Of a stretch of 64,000 bases of DNA, positions 17,468 to 26,979 are shown in pieces. A program made the translations under genes and the position numbers. The DNA lies in assembly GCA_025458045.1 (NCBI GenBank), contig JALOTE010000002.1, positions 1 through 64,000 of the forward strand. Direction: 5' to 3'. The DNA comes from Rhizobiaceae bacterium. GTDB lineage: Bacteria; Pseudomonadota; Alphaproteobacteria; Rhizobiales; Rhizobiaceae. The notes beneath the pieces were generated by a model that saw only the letters and a list, made by a program, of their open reading frames with translations, was not told the origin of the DNA and made no database searches. Each line of letters starts with the position of its first letter. Within the stretch, counting starts at the first letter, position 1.

Positions 17468-18193
17468 GCACCCGCTTGGATGGCCTTTGGCTGCTCCAAG
17501 CAAATCCGGCCGCCGTTCCCGTGTCAGCCGTTCGGCCTCGGCCCGCCGCCACGCATCGATCTTCGCGTGGTTTCCGGAGGTCAGCACATCAGGAATGGTG
17601 CGGCCCTCCCATTCTTGCGGGCGCGTGTAGTGGGGATGTTCGAGCAAGCCATCCTCGAAGCTCTCATGCGTGCCGGACACCTCATTGCCCATGACGCCGG
17701 GCAGCAGGCGGATCACGGCGTCAAGCAGCACCTGTGCGGCAACCTCGCCGCCAGACAGAATGTAATCGCCGATTGAAACTTCCTCCAAGCCACGCGCGTC
17801 GATCACGCGCTGATCGATGCCTTCGAAGCGTCCGCAAATGATGACGGCGCCGGGACCGGCGGCGAGGTCGCGCACGCGGGCCTGTGTCAACGGCCGCCCG
17901 CGCGGGCTCATCAGCAGGCGGGGACGTGTGTCGCCATCAGAGGAAGCGGCGTCGATGGCGCGCGCCAACACATCGGCACGCAACACCATTCCGGCTCCGC
18001 CGCCTGCCGGGGTGTCGTCGACGGAACGGTGCCTGTCGGTGGCAAAATCGCGGATATGGATCGCGTCGAGCGTCCATGCGCCGGCTGCGAGCGCTTTGCC
18101 TGCCAGCGCCAAACCAAGCGAGCCGGGAAACATCTCGGGATAGAGCGTCAGCACGGTGGCGCGAAAGGGTGTCTGCTCAGGAGCCGGTTCCAT
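17456..18193 (-). CDS. trmD: tRNA (guanine-37-N1)-methyltransferase
   Basis: SPOUT-class methyltransferase that makes m1G37 and prevents +1 frameshifting. Motifs: [13 protein letters not shown] near the N-terminus, [31 protein letters not shown] and [14 protein letters not shown] (AdoMet knot), and [13 protein letters not shown]. Length is about 245 with ATG 18193; starts at 18217 or 18253 are possible but extend far upstream of the family N-terminus. It overlaps rimM by 17 nt. The final residues VSV and the stop codon come from the repeat element, so the native C-terminus has probably been replaced. Confidence 0.95.
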   Translation of the reverse strand: MEPAPEQTPFRATVLTLYPEMFPGSLGLALAGKALAAGAWTLDAIHIRDFATDRHRSVDDTPAGGGAGMVLRADVLARAIDAASSDGDTRPRLLMSPRGRPLTQARVRDLAAGPGAVIICGRFEGIDQRVIDARGLEEVSIGDYILSGGEVAAQVLLDAVIRLLPGVMGNEVSGTHESFEDGLLEHPHYTRPQEWEGRTIPDVLTSGNHAKIDAWRRAEAERLTRERRPDLLGAAKGHPSGCVSV

Positions 18194-18749
18194 CCGCCCC
18201 GCCTCGCCGTTCGTCATCACCGTCCGGCCCGAGTCCTGCAAGGACCGGATCAACCGTCACGAAGCCCTCGGCCACCTTCACCTCCGGAACGGCGGCCCTG
18301 GTGAAGGGGACGGACACCGTCTTGCCGCCAGACACGGCAATGTCGAGCATGTCGCCTGCGCCGAAATCATGCACAGCCGTGATGCGGCCGAGCGGCGTGC
18401 CCGACATGTCGCGCGCTTCAAGCCCGATCAGGTCGGCGTGGTAGAAATCGTCTTCATCGTCAGGCGCGGGCAGTGCCGCGCGCGGGACCATCAATACAAC
18501 GCCATTCAATGTTTCTGCGCCGGTGCGGTCATTGACGCCTGCGAATTTCACCACCACCTGATTGGCCCCGCCGCTTGCGGGGCGGATCGCATTGACCTTG
18601 TAAAGCCTGCCCTGCCCGTCGCTGAGCGGGCCATAATCGCCGAGCGCGAGCGGGTCCCGCGTGTGGCTTGTCGCGCGCACTTCGCCCTTCAGCCCCTGCG
18701 CGCGGCCGATCTGCGCCATCACAACCATCGTGTTTTTCGTGTCACTCAT
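18177..18749 (-). CDS. rimM: 16S rRNA processing protein RimM
   Basis: 30S assembly factor that binds S19. It has the RimM N-terminal domain ([23 protein letters not shown], then [13 protein letters not shown]) and a C-terminal PRC barrel ([49 protein letters not shown]). 190 residues from ATG 18749; GGAGG is only 2-3 nt before it, so the in-frame ATG at 18728 is a real alternative. It is coupled to trmD by overlap and divergent from xerC. Confidence 0.95.
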   Translation of the reverse strand: MSDTKNTMVVMAQIGRAQGLKGEVRATSHTRDPLALGDYGPLSDGQGRLYKVNAIRPASGGANQVVVKFAGVNDRTGAETLNGVVLMVPRAALPAPDDEDDFYHADLIGLEARDMSGTPLGRITAVHDFGAGDMLDIAVSGGKTVSVPFTRAAVPEVKVAEGFVTVDPVLAGLGPDGDDERRGGADGTGS

Positions 18750-18876
18750 TCCTCCGGCATAATGTGGCAATCCGCGAAACGGAAGCCCGGACACAGGCAG
18801 GCCGCGACACGGCCCGATCGTATCCGAGCGTTTGCGGTAACGCGATTGAAAGGCGCGGCGCGCAACAGTGGCCGCC

Positions 18877-19815
18877 ATGACAACCGAGAGCGAAACCCTG
18901 CCGGTTCATCCCGCCATCGCGCGAGCGCGCGCCGCGTGGCTTGCCGGGTTGATGCATGGGCGCGGCCTGTCGGCCAGGACAATCGACGCCTATGAGCGCG
19001 ACACGCGCCAATTCCTTCTGTTTCTCGGCCAGCATCTGGCGGCGACGCCCGCCCTGGCTGATCTCAAGACTTTGCGCGTGGCGGATTACCGTTCCTTCCT
19101 TGCGTGGCGGCGCAAATCCGAAGCGGGCGCGCGCACGCTGGCCCGGGGCCTTGCCGGCATCCGTTCCTTCATGCGGCACCTCGACCGCGACAGTGAAGGC
19201 TCGGCCGCCGCGGCCATCGCCGTGCAAAGCCCCAAACAGCCGAAATCCCTGCCGAAGCCGCTGCCCGTGCCGGAGGCTTCCGCGCTGGCGCGCGGGCAGG
19301 CAGGGTTTGCCGAAGAACCATGGATCGCCGCGCGCAATGCCGCGATTTATGCTCTGCTTTACGGCTGCGGGTTGCGCATTTCCGAAGCCTTGGGCCTGGC
19401 GGCAGACATGCTCAACGGTGGTGACGCGTTGCGCATCACCGGCAAGGGTGGCAAGACACGCATCGTGCCGTTGCTGCCAGTCTGCCGCGCGGCGGTCACG
19501 CGCTACCGCGCGCTTTGCCCGTTCCACCTTGCCGCCGACCAGCCCTTGTTTCGCGGGGCCAGAGGCGGGCCGCTCAATCCGGCCATGATCCAGCGCGACA
19601 TGGCGCGGATGCGCGGCGCGCTCGGCCTGCCCGAAACCGCGACACCGCATGCGCTGCGTCATTCCTTTGCAACGCATTTGCTGGCGGGCGGCGCGGATTT
19701 GCGCGCCATCCAGGAACTGCTTGGCCATGCCAGCCTTTCAACCACGCAGATCTACACCGCCGTCGATGGCGCGCATCTGCTCAACGCCTACCGCGCCGCG
19801 CATCCGCGCGCCTGA
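18877..19815 (+). CDS. xerC: tyrosine recombinase XerC
   Basis: Chromosome-dimer resolution recombinase acting at dif with XerD. The 312-residue protein has the SAM-like core-binding N-domain (LSARTIDAYERDTRQFLLFL) and the catalytic set: Arg in GCGLRISEAL, Lys in GKGGKTRIVPL, His/Arg in TPHALRHSFATHLL, His/Trp position in LLGHASLSTTQIYT with the nucleophilic Tyr. Complete catalytic set and normal length make it a housekeeping recombinase, not an integrase of an element. It is divergent from rimM, inside the interval that splits the SRP/ribosomal cluster. Confidence 0.92.
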   Translation: MTTESETLPVHPAIARARAAWLAGLMHGRGLSARTIDAYERDTRQFLLFLGQHLAATPALADLKTLRVADYRSFLAWRRKSEAGARTLARGLAGIRSFMRHLDRDSEGSAAAAIAVQSPKQPKSLPKPLPVPEASALARGQAGFAEEPWIAARNAAIYALLYGCGLRISEALGLAADMLNGGDALRITGKGGKTRIVPLLPVCRAAVTRYRALCPFHLAADQPLFRGARGGPLNPAMIQRDMARMRGALGLPETATPHALRHSFATHLLAGGADLRAIQELLGHASLSTTQIYTAVDGAHLLNAYRAAHPRA

Positions 19816-19824
19816 GGACCAGCC

Positions 19825-20943
19825 ATGCTGATTGCCAATTTCCTGCTCCCCCAGACACTGGACCTGATCGACCGGCAGGCCGGGCGTTTCGCCGACCGGA
19901 TCGCCGCCGCGCTCTGCGTGATTTCGGGGCTGTCGGTTCTGGTGTTCTTTGGCCTTGCGCTGGCGATGATGCCGGCGCGTGCTTCAGACAGTGTCGCCGC
20001 CGGGCCCGGGCCGGCCTGTGCCGGCAGCGACCTGACGACGATACTGACCGACCCGGCCGTGTTGGCCGCGATCGAAGCCAGGGCGTCGGCGACCATCAAT
20101 GGCAAAGGCCTGTTGTGGAAGATCGAGAAGGACGGGCTTCCTGCCTCGTGGCTCTTCGGCACGATGCATGTGACGGACCCGCGCGTCGTCTCCCTGCCGC
20201 CTGCGGCCGATGCCGCCTTCAACGAATCGACCCGGTTGGTGATCGAAACCACCGAGGTGCTCGACCCTGTGAAGGCGCAGGCCGCGCTGATGAAACGTCC
20301 TGATTTGATGATGTTCACCGACGGCACGTCGCTCGACACGCTGATCCCGGCGGAAGACCTGGCAATGGTTGAAACCGCGCTGGCCGGCCGCGGAATGCCG
20401 CTCGCCTCGGTGCGGTTGATGAAACCGTGGATGCTCGCCGCGCTGTTTGCGATGCCCGCCTGCGAACTCAACCGCAAGGGCGGCGGCGCCGACATTCTCG
20501 ACATCGACATTGCGCGCCGCGCGGCTGCCGCAGGAAAGCCTGTCGAGGGGCTGGAGACCATCGAGGAACAGATTTCGGCCATGGCCTCGTTGCCCATCGA
20601 GGACCATGTGCGCGGGCTGGTGGAAGCCATGCGTATCGGCGACCGCATGGAGGACGTGTTCGAGACAATGATCTCCCTCTATACGCGCGGCGAAGTCGCC
20701 CGCATCATGCCGGTGCTGAACGCCGCGCTTGGCGCGCAGGGTGACGCGGAGAGCGCTGCCGCCTATGCGGCGTTCGAGGAAAAGATGATCAATGCCCGCA
20801 ACCGCATCATGGCGGAGCGGTTGCCGCCGCACCTGGCGCAAGGCGGCGCGTTTGTGGCCATCGGCGCGCTGCATTTGCCCGGCGAGAGTGGAGTCATCGA
20901 AGAATTGAGACGGGCCGGTTACACGCTGACCCGCGTGGACTGA
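19825..20943 (+). CDS. TraB/GumN family protein
   Basis: 372-residue envelope protein. The N-terminus contains a long hydrophobic helix (IAAALCVISGLSVLVFFGLALAMM, about 28-50), a signal anchor or a signal peptide with an extended n-region. The TraB/GumN fold is shown by SWLFGTMHVTDPR, the long helical middle and the C-terminal FVAIGALHLPGESGVIEELRRAGY, the conserved GxxH motifs proposed to bind metal. Biochemical function is unknown. ATG 19825 has GAGGA 6 nt upstream and begins 9 nt after xerC, so the two are co-transcribed. Confidence 0.85.
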   Translation: MLIANFLLPQTLDLIDRQAGRFADRIAAALCVISGLSVLVFFGLALAMMPARASDSVAAGPGPACAGSDLTTILTDPAVLAAIEARASATINGKGLLWKIEKDGLPASWLFGTMHVTDPRVVSLPPAADAAFNESTRLVIETTEVLDPVKAQAALMKRPDLMMFTDGTSLDTLIPAEDLAMVETALAGRGMPLASVRLMKPWMLAALFAMPACELNRKGGGADILDIDIARRAAAAGKPVEGLETIEEQISAMASLPIEDHVRGLVEAMRIGDRMEDVFETMISLYTRGEVARIMPVLNAALGAQGDAESAAAYAAFEEKMINARNRIMAERLPPHLAQGGAFVAIGALHLPGESGVIEELRRAGYTLTRVD

Positions 20944-21068
20944 ACGCGACGACTTGACTTGCACCGGAAACAATGACGCGGCGGCATTGACCAAATCGTG
21001 ATCGTGCCGCGCTTGCCAGCGGCGCGAACGGCGATACCTTCACAACGCAACCCAAAAAGGAGCGTGCC

Positions 21069-21248
21069 ATGAAGACCATTGTTGCCTCCATCGCCATGCT
21101 TGCCTTCACCGCACCGGCGTTCGCCGGCGGGTGCGGCTATGACGCCACGGCCAAAATGTCGGTCAAGAAAGCCCAGACCGAACAGTTGGCCAGCGCCAAC
21201 CCGGAACTGCTCAAGCTCGTTGACGGCAAGCGCCTCGCGCTCGTCTGA
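21069..21248 (+). CDS. small secreted protein, 59 residues, unknown function
   Basis: Short gene with a near-ideal AAGGAG 7 nt before the ATG and a terminator 30 bp after the stop. The product has a clear signal peptide (MKTIVASIAMLAFTAPAFA) and a mature part of about 40 residues opening GGCGYD, with one Cys and a lysine-rich helix (KMSVKKAQTEQLASANPELL). I do not recognise a family, although small proteins with this AFAGGCG processing site occur in Rhizobiales. One Cys excludes an internal disulfide; it could dimerise or bind a cofactor. Confidence 0.75.
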   Translation: MKTIVASIAMLAFTAPAFAGGCGYDATAKMSVKKAQTEQLASANPELLKLVDGKRLALV

Positions 21249-21280
21249 TCCGCCCGGTTGAGACTGTCCGAATTCCGAGA

Positions 21281-21308
21281 GGCCGGGGCGTTTGCGCTCC
21301 GGCTTTTT
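21281..21308 (+). terminator. Rho-independent terminator after the 59-residue gene
   Basis: GGCCGGGGCG, a TTT loop and CGCTCCGGC are followed by TTTTTT. It defines the end of the small-gene transcript, just before repeat element C. Confidence 0.82.
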
Positions 21309-21331
21309 TGCAATGAAGGAAAACCAAGTTT

Positions 21332-21445
21332 GGATTGCCCTCCTTCGTGGTTCGAGGCTTTTTGCCTTCATGGAGAGGTGCGAGCGTAAGCGAGCCTCGA
21401 ACCAGAAGGCAAAAAGCACCTCACCATGAAGAGGGAGGGCAATCC
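21332..21445. repeat. long inverted repeat (element C)
   Basis: Outer arms GGATTGCCCTCC (21332-21343) and GGAGGGCAATCC (21434-21445) are perfect complements. Inner arms continue the symmetry (CTTTTTGCCTTC with GAAGGCAAAAAG; GAGGTGCGAGCGT with AAGCGAGCCTC). It fills the gap between the small secreted gene and cysQ and could fold as one long hairpin. It shares the TTCGTGGTTCGAGG word with element D. Confidence 0.85.
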
Positions 21446-21484
21446 GAGGGGAACAGATCCTATCCGAATGCACCTGATGCAGCT

Positions 21485-22303
21485 TCAAACCCAAATTGCA
21501 AGCGGAAGCACAAGCCGCTGGCGCCGGTCACCAAGCGCGATGAAATCACCATTGCGATGGCTGCGCTTGCCGTAGTGGAACGGCGAACCGTCCGGCGCGA
21601 GCACGACGCCGCCCGCCGCCTCCAGCACGGCTTGCCCTGCCGCCGTGTCCCATTCCATGGTCGGCCCCATGCGCGGATAGATGTCGGCTTCGCCGGCGGC
21701 GACGAGGCAGAATTTCAAGGATGACCCGGCCGACACGCAGTCGGTGATGGTGTTGGCCGCCAGAAACGTGTCCGTTTCCGGCGAACGGTGCGATCGGCTT
21801 GCAACCGCCACGCGCGCGTCGGGCGCAGGACGCACGTTCAGCGCGGTGCGGGTCGGGCCCGACACTTCATATGCGCCCGCGCCCGTCGCGCCGATGAACA
21901 TGCGATCCAGGGCCGGGGCGAACACGACGCCTGCAACCGGGCGGCCATCCTCGACCAGCGCGATGTTGACCGTGAACTGGCCGTTGCCGGAGATGAACTC
22001 CTTCGTCCCGTCGAGCGGATCGACGAGGATGAAGCGCTCGTGCCAGCCATCTCCATCCAGCGCAGCACCATGGCTTTCTGCGCGCTCCTCTGTCACGACC
22101 GGGATGCCCGGCAGACGCGCATGCAGCCCCGCCCAGATGATCTCGTCGGCGGCGAGGTCGGCGGCGGTCAGCGGCGTGGTGTCGGACTTGTCGGCCAGGC
22201 GGCACTCGGTCTCGTAATGGGTGAGGATCGCGGCACCGGCGTCACGCGCCAACGCCTCGAACACGGCGAGCACGTCGGCAAGTGAGTGTGCCGGTCCGGC
22301 CAT
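21485..22303 (-). CDS. cysQ: 3'(2'),5'-bisphosphate nucleotidase CysQ
   Basis: Li-sensitive phosphatase of the inositol-monophosphatase superfamily that hydrolyses PAP, the by-product of PAPS use. 272 residues. Metal site: PVVTEERAE, LVDPLDGTKEFISGNG, and EWDTAAGQAVLEAAGG. ATG 22303 shares one base with the cysNC stop (TGATG), so it is translationally coupled and belongs to the sulfate-activation operon cysD-cysNC-cysQ. Confidence 0.93.
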   Translation of the reverse strand: MAGPAHSLADVLAVFEALARDAGAAILTHYETECRLADKSDTTPLTAADLAADEIIWAGLHARLPGIPVVTEERAESHGAALDGDGWHERFILVDPLDGTKEFISGNGQFTVNIALVEDGRPVAGVVFAPALDRMFIGATGAGAYEVSGPTRTALNVRPAPDARVAVASRSHRSPETDTFLAANTITDCVSAGSSLKFCLVAAGEADIYPRMGPTMEWDTAAGQAVLEAAGGVVLAPDGSPFHYGKRSHRNGDFIALGDRRQRLVLPLAIWV

Positions 22304-24207
22304 CAGAGGTAACCCCGCGCCTTGAGCCATGTCTCGATTTCTTCCGCCATGTCGGCGGCGTCACGGCCGGATGTTCTCAGATGGATGTCCGGGTTTTCCG
22401 GCGCTTCATATGGGCTGTCGACGCCGGTGAAATTCTTGATCTCGCCGCGCAGCGCCTTGGCATAGAGCCCTTTCACATCACGCCGCGCGCACTCCTCAAA
22501 CGGCGTGTCGACAAAGATCTCGACGAACGCACCGTCAGGCAAACGCTCGCGCGCCATCTGCCGGTCCTCGCGGAAGGGCGAAATGAACGACACCATGGTG
22601 ATGAGGCCCGCATCCGTCATCAGCCGTGCGACTTCCGCCACGCGGCGGATGTTTTCAACGCGGTCGGCCTCGGTGAAGCCGAGGTCCCGGTTGAGGCCGT
22701 GGCGGACATTGTCGCCGTCAAGAAGCGTCGCGTGCTTGCCGAGCGCAAACAGCCGCTTGTCGAGCAGGTTGGCGATGGTGGACTTGCCGGAACCCGAAAG
22801 CCCGGTGAACCACAGCGTCACCGCCTTTTGGTGCTTCTGCTCTGCGCGCGCCTCTCTCGTCACGTCCAGCGCCTGCCAATGCACGTTGGAGGCGCGCCGC
22901 AGCGGATGGTCGATCAGGCCGGCGGCAACCGTGGCATTGGTCAGCCGGTCGATCAGTATGAAAGCACCCGTCAACCGGTTGTCCTTGTAAGCGTCAAACG
23001 CCAGTGGCGCCTGAAGGGACAGGTTGCAATGGCCGATCTCGTTCATGGCGAGCGATTTGGCCGCTTCCTGCGCAAACGTGTTGACGTCGATGCGGTGCTT
23101 GATCGCCGTCACGGTCGCCGGCATCTGGTCGGTTTCGGTGCGCAACAGGTAAGGCCGCCCGGCAAAGAGCGGTTCCTCGTCAAACCAGATGAGATTGGCG
23201 GCCAACTGGTCGGCGACATGCGGGCGCTGATCGGGAGCAACCAGCATGTTGCCGCGCGACACCTCGATCTCGTCTTCGAGCACCAGCGTGACGGCTTCAC
23301 CGGCGATGGCTGCATCGCGATCATCGGCGCCCAGAACGATGCGCTTCACCTTGGAGGATTGCCCGGATTTGGCGACTGTCACCGTGTCGCCGACCTTGAC
23401 CGAGCCGGAAGCGATGGTTCCGGCAAAGCCACGGAAATCGAGGTTCGGCCGGTTCACATATTGGACCGGAAAGCGCAGCGGGCCTTGGGCCGCATCACGG
23501 TCCACTTCAACCGTTTCGAGGAAGGCGAGCAATGTCGGCCCGTGATACCAGTCCATCCGCGCAGACGGCGTCGTGACATTGTCGCCGTAGCGGGCCGACA
23601 ATGGGATCGGCGTGATGGAGGCAAAGCCGAGATCACGCGCGAAGGCGCGATAATCCGCGACGATGCGGTCAAACACATCCTTGGAGAAATCAACGAGGTC
23701 GATCTTGTTGACGGCCAGCGCGATGTGCCTGATGCCAAGCTGAGAGACGATGAAGGAATGCCGCCGTGTCTGCTTCAGCACGCCTTGGCGCGCATCGATG
23801 AGGATGACGGCGACATCGGCGGTGGAAGCCCCTGTCGCCATGTTGCGGGTGTATTGCTCATGGCCCGGCGTGTCGGCGACGATGAACTTGCGCGGCGAGG
23901 TGGCGAAAAAGCGGTAGGCGACGTCGATCGTGATGCCCTGCTCGCGCTCGGCCTCGAGACCGTCAACCAGCAACGCGAAATCGAATTCCTCGCCCGTCGT
24001 GCCATGCTTGCGCGTGTCGTTTTTCAGCGTGGCAAGCTGGTCCTCGAAGATCAGCTTGGTGTCATAGAGAAGCCGACCGATCAGTGTGGACTTGCCGTCA
24101 TCGACGGAGCCGCAGGTGAGGAAACGCAACAGGCTCTTGTGTTCCTGGCTGCGCATATAGGCGCGGATGCCGGCATCGTCCTCGGGGATGAGCGCTTCGT
24201 TTTCCAT
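22303..24207 (-). CDS. cysNC: bifunctional sulfate adenylyltransferase subunit 1 / APS kinase
   Basis: 634-residue fusion. The N-terminal GTPase (CysN) has GSVDDGKST (G1), ADTPGHEQY (G3) and NKIDLVDF (G4) and drives APS formation with CysD. The C-terminal APS kinase (CysC, from about residue 455) has WFTGLSGSGKST and the LDGDNVRHGLNRDLGF / EIFVDTPFEECARRDVKGLY signatures. This is the NodQ-type arrangement common in Rhizobiales. It shares one base with the cysD stop on one side and the cysQ start on the other. Confidence 0.97.
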   Translation of the reverse strand: MENEALIPEDDAGIRAYMRSQEHKSLLRFLTCGSVDDGKSTLIGRLLYDTKLIFEDQLATLKNDTRKHGTTGEEFDFALLVDGLEAEREQGITIDVAYRFFATSPRKFIVADTPGHEQYTRNMATGASTADVAVILIDARQGVLKQTRRHSFIVSQLGIRHIALAVNKIDLVDFSKDVFDRIVADYRAFARDLGFASITPIPLSARYGDNVTTPSARMDWYHGPTLLAFLETVEVDRDAAQGPLRFPVQYVNRPNLDFRGFAGTIASGSVKVGDTVTVAKSGQSSKVKRIVLGADDRDAAIAGEAVTLVLEDEIEVSRGNMLVAPDQRPHVADQLAANLIWFDEEPLFAGRPYLLRTETDQMPATVTAIKHRIDVNTFAQEAAKSLAMNEIGHCNLSLQAPLAFDAYKDNRLTGAFILIDRLTNATVAAGLIDHPLRRASNVHWQALDVTREARAEQKHQKAVTLWFTGLSGSGKSTIANLLDKRLFALGKHATLLDGDNVRHGLNRDLGFTEADRVENIRRVAEVARLMTDAGLITMVSFISPFREDRQMARERLPDGAFVEIFVDTPFEECARRDVKGLYAKALRGEIKNFTGVDSPYEAPENPDIHLRTSGRDAADMAEEIETWLKARGYL

Positions 24208-25112
24208 CAGAAATAGCCCTCGCGCTTCTTCTTCTCCATCGAGCCCGATTCATCCTTGTCGATCAGGCGGCCCTGACGCTCCGATGTGCGGGCGATCAGC
24301 ATCTCGCGCACGATGGCCTCGAGCGAGGTCGCATCCGATTCGATGGCCGCCGTCAGCGGATAGCAGCCAAGCGTGCGGAAGCGGATCATCCGTTCCTCCA
24401 ACACCTCGCCGGGGCGCAGCTTGGTGCGCTCGTCATCGACCATGATCAACATGCCGTCGCGCTCGATCACCGGGCGTCTGGCGGCAAAATACAGCGGCAC
24501 GATCTCGATGTTCTCGCGCAGGATGTATTGCCAGATGTCGAGTTCGGTCCAGTTCGACAGCGGGAAGGCGCGGATCGACTGGCCGGGCTTCACCTTGGTG
24601 TTGTAGATCTTCCACATTTCCGGACGCTGGTTTTTCGGATCCCAGGTGTGTTTTTCGTCGCGGAAGGAGAAGATGCGCTCCTTGGCGCGGCTCTTTTCCT
24701 CGTCGCGGCGCGCGCCTCCGAAGGCGGCGTCAAAGCCGTATTTGTCGAGTGCCTGGCGCAGCGCCACCGTCTTCATGATGTGGGTGTGGACCGAGGAGCC
24801 GTGGTCATAGGGGTTGATGCCCTTCTCCAGACCGTCCGGATTGGTGTGGACCAGCAGATCGAAGCCGAGATCACGCGCCAGCCTGTCGCGGAAGGCATAC
24901 ATCTCCCGGAACTTCCACGTCGTGTCGATGTGCATGAACGGGAAGGGCGGGCGCGCCGGCGCGAATGCCTTGAGCGCCAGATGCAGCAGGACGGAGGAAT
25001 CCTTGCCGACGGAATAGAGCATCACCGGCTTGGCGAATGTGGCGGCAACCTCACGGAACACGTGGATCGCTTCCGCCTCAAGCCGGTCGAGGTGGGACAG
25101 GGTTCGGGTCAT
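24207..25112 (-). CDS. cysD: sulfate adenylyltransferase subunit 2
   Basis: 301-residue ATP-pyrophosphatase subunit of ATP sulfurylase. The PP-loop is [15 protein letters not shown]. Other family motifs: [55 protein letters not shown], and C-terminal [13 protein letters not shown]. First gene of cysD-cysNC-cysQ; no cysH/cysI is adjacent. A 240-bp divergent intergenic region separates it from the photolyase; I see no recognisable operator there. Confidence 0.97.
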   Translation of the reverse strand: MTRTLSHLDRLEAEAIHVFREVAATFAKPVMLYSVGKDSSVLLHLALKAFAPARPPFPFMHIDTTWKFREMYAFRDRLARDLGFDLLVHTNPDGLEKGINPYDHGSSVHTHIMKTVALRQALDKYGFDAAFGGARRDEEKSRAKERIFSFRDEKHTWDPKNQRPEMWKIYNTKVKPGQSIRAFPLSNWTELDIWQYILRENIEIVPLYFAARRPVIERDGMLIMVDDERTKLRPGEVLEERMIRFRTLGCYPLTAAIESDATSLEAIVREMLIARTSERQGRLIDKDESGSMEKKKREGYF

Positions 25113-25352
25113 CGGGTTGGCACCGGTTCACGGAAGTGGCCGGCAAGACCGGGCCACGGGGCTGATTGATAGGCTTTTGCGCTCCGATAGTCGGCTTTGC
25201 GGGGCGGCGCAACGCGACCGGCGCACAAAAGACGCGCTTTGCCCGCAAGGCGCGCGGTGCGATGCAGGCATTTTGCGATGGCAGGCAAAGAGGCAAGCCG
25301 TTTGCGCTTGCGCCGCAATTGCCATTGCCGTTGGCGGGGCTAAGTCGGGGCG

Positions 25353-26969
25353 ATGTTGCAGGCCCGAAACACTTTCCCTATCCGACGCACAGTTGCTGCG
25401 CCCGTTGTCATGTGGTTCAAACGCGACCTGCGCGTGGAGGACAACGTCGCGCTTTTTTCCGCAGCCGAGCAGGCGCGCGAGGCCGGCGTGCCGCTGGTGC
25501 CGCTTTTTGTCATCGAGCCGGAACTATGGGCGCAGCCGGATGCATCGGCGCGGCAATTCGCCTTCATGGCGGAAAGCCTGCGCGAGCTTTCCGGGGCTTT
25601 GGCCCGTCTCGGCGCGCCGCTTGTCGTGCGTGTCGGCGCTGTGACCGATGTGCTTGAAAGGCTGATGCAGCAAACCGGCATCCGCGCGCTGCACAGCCAT
25701 GAGGAGACCGGCAATGGCTGGACTTTCGCGCGGGATCGCGCGGTCGCCGCATGGTGCCGCTCGAAAGACGTGGTTTGGCACGAACACCGGCAGGCGGGCG
25801 TGATCCGACGCCTTGCCACGCGCGATGGCTGGGCGCGGCAATGGGATGCGTTCATGGCGCAGCCGCGCCTGCCCGCGCCGCACGCATTGTTGCCGGTCAA
25901 CGGGCTTGATGCGGGCCGCATCCCGTCCGCAACCGATCTTGGCTTGGCATTTGATGCCTGCGCTCTTCCCGGTTCATGGCGGCAATCCGGTGGCCGCACC
26001 GCGGGGCTGGCTCGCATGGACGCGTTCCTCGCCCGCGACGGCGCGCCGTACCAGCGGGCGATGTCATCGCCCTCGGCAGGCGCGCTGCACTGCTCGCGGC
26101 TGTCGCCGCATCTCGCGTTCGGCACCGTGTCGATGCGGGAGGTGGCGCAAGCCGCGTGGATGCGGATGGGTGAAATCAAGGCGCATCCACCCGCCGACCG
26201 GCGCTGGCGCGGCGCGCTCGTCTCGTTCACCGGGCGGTTGCACTGGCGCGACCATTTCACGCAAAAGCTGGAGGATGAGCCCGCCCTCGAACATCGCGCG
26301 CTTCACCCGGCGTTCCGGTCGTTGAAACCGCACGGCGACGCGACGCATTTTGCCGCGTGGGCGGCGGGTGAAACAGGGCTGCCTTTCCTAGACGCCTGCA
26401 TGCGCGCGCTGATCGCGACCGGCTGGCTCAATTTCCGCATGCGGGCGATGCTTGTGTCAGTTGCGAGCCACCATCTTGATCTGCCGTGGCGGGACACCGG
26501 CCTGCATCTGGCGCGGCTGTTCACCGACTATGAGCCGGGCATCCACTGGCCGCAAGTGCAGATGCAATCCGGCCTGACGGGCATCAACACGGTTCGCATC
26601 TACAATCCGGTCAAGCAGGGGCTCGATCATGATCCGCAAGGCGCTTTCATCCGCCAATGGTTGCCTGAATTGGCGGAGGTTCCGCAGGCGTTTCTCCATG
26701 AACCCTGGCGGTGGGATGGCTTCGCCCGGCTCGAAGGCCGCTATCCAAGGCCGATCACCGACTTGGCACTGGCGGGACGTGCCGCGCGGGACCGCATCTT
26801 TGCGCTTCGCAAGGGCGACGCCTTCCATCGCGCGGCCGACAAGGTTCAGGAAAAGCACGGCTCCCGCAAGGCCGGGTTGCCGATGACCGGCCGCAAGTCC
26901 GGCGTCGCCTCAGGCCGGAAGTCTGGCCGCGACTCGGACGCGGGCCATCAGGGCGATTTGTTCAAGTGA
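25353..26969 (+). CDS. cryptochrome/photolyase family protein (FAD-binding deoxyribodipyrimidine photolyase-like)
   Basis: 538-residue flavoprotein. The N-terminal antenna domain opens VVMWFKRDLRVEDNVALF. The FAD domain includes GRLHWRDHFTQKLEDEP, ETGLPFLDACMRALIATGWLNFRMRAMLVS, PWRDTGLHLARLFTDYEPGIHWPQVQMQSG and TVRIYNPVKQGLDHDPQGAFIRQWLPEL. The family repairs cyclobutane dimers with light or acts as a cryptochrome; the variant cannot be decided here. The C-terminal 30 residues are basic (GRKSG twice) and end HQGDLFK, which resembles a beta-clamp binding pentapeptide. Start ATG 25353; convergent with the PII-like gene. Confidence 0.88.
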   Translation: MLQARNTFPIRRTVAAPVVMWFKRDLRVEDNVALFSAAEQAREAGVPLVPLFVIEPELWAQPDASARQFAFMAESLRELSGALARLGAPLVVRVGAVTDVLERLMQQTGIRALHSHEETGNGWTFARDRAVAAWCRSKDVVWHEHRQAGVIRRLATRDGWARQWDAFMAQPRLPAPHALLPVNGLDAGRIPSATDLGLAFDACALPGSWRQSGGRTAGLARMDAFLARDGAPYQRAMSSPSAGALHCSRLSPHLAFGTVSMREVAQAAWMRMGEIKAHPPADRRWRGALVSFTGRLHWRDHFTQKLEDEPALEHRALHPAFRSLKPHGDATHFAAWAAGETGLPFLDACMRALIATGWLNFRMRAMLVSVASHHLDLPWRDTGLHLARLFTDYEPGIHWPQVQMQSGLTGINTVRIYNPVKQGLDHDPQGAFIRQWLPELAEVPQAFLHEPWRWDGFARLEGRYPRPITDLALAGRAARDRIFALRKGDAFHRAADKVQEKHGSRKAGLPMTGRKSGVASGRKSGRDSDAGHQGDLFK

Positions 26970-26979
26970 CAGGCGTTGC

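Noticed and set aside
18877-19815. xerC as the integrase of a genomic island that split the SRP/ribosomal cluster
   Set aside because: The protein has the length and motif set of housekeeping XerC. No tRNA target, direct repeats or phage genes are visible.
22282-24216. 644-codon open frame on the plus strand opposite cysNC
   Set aside because: Shadow of a strongly recognised bifunctional enzyme; no signal, domain or start context.
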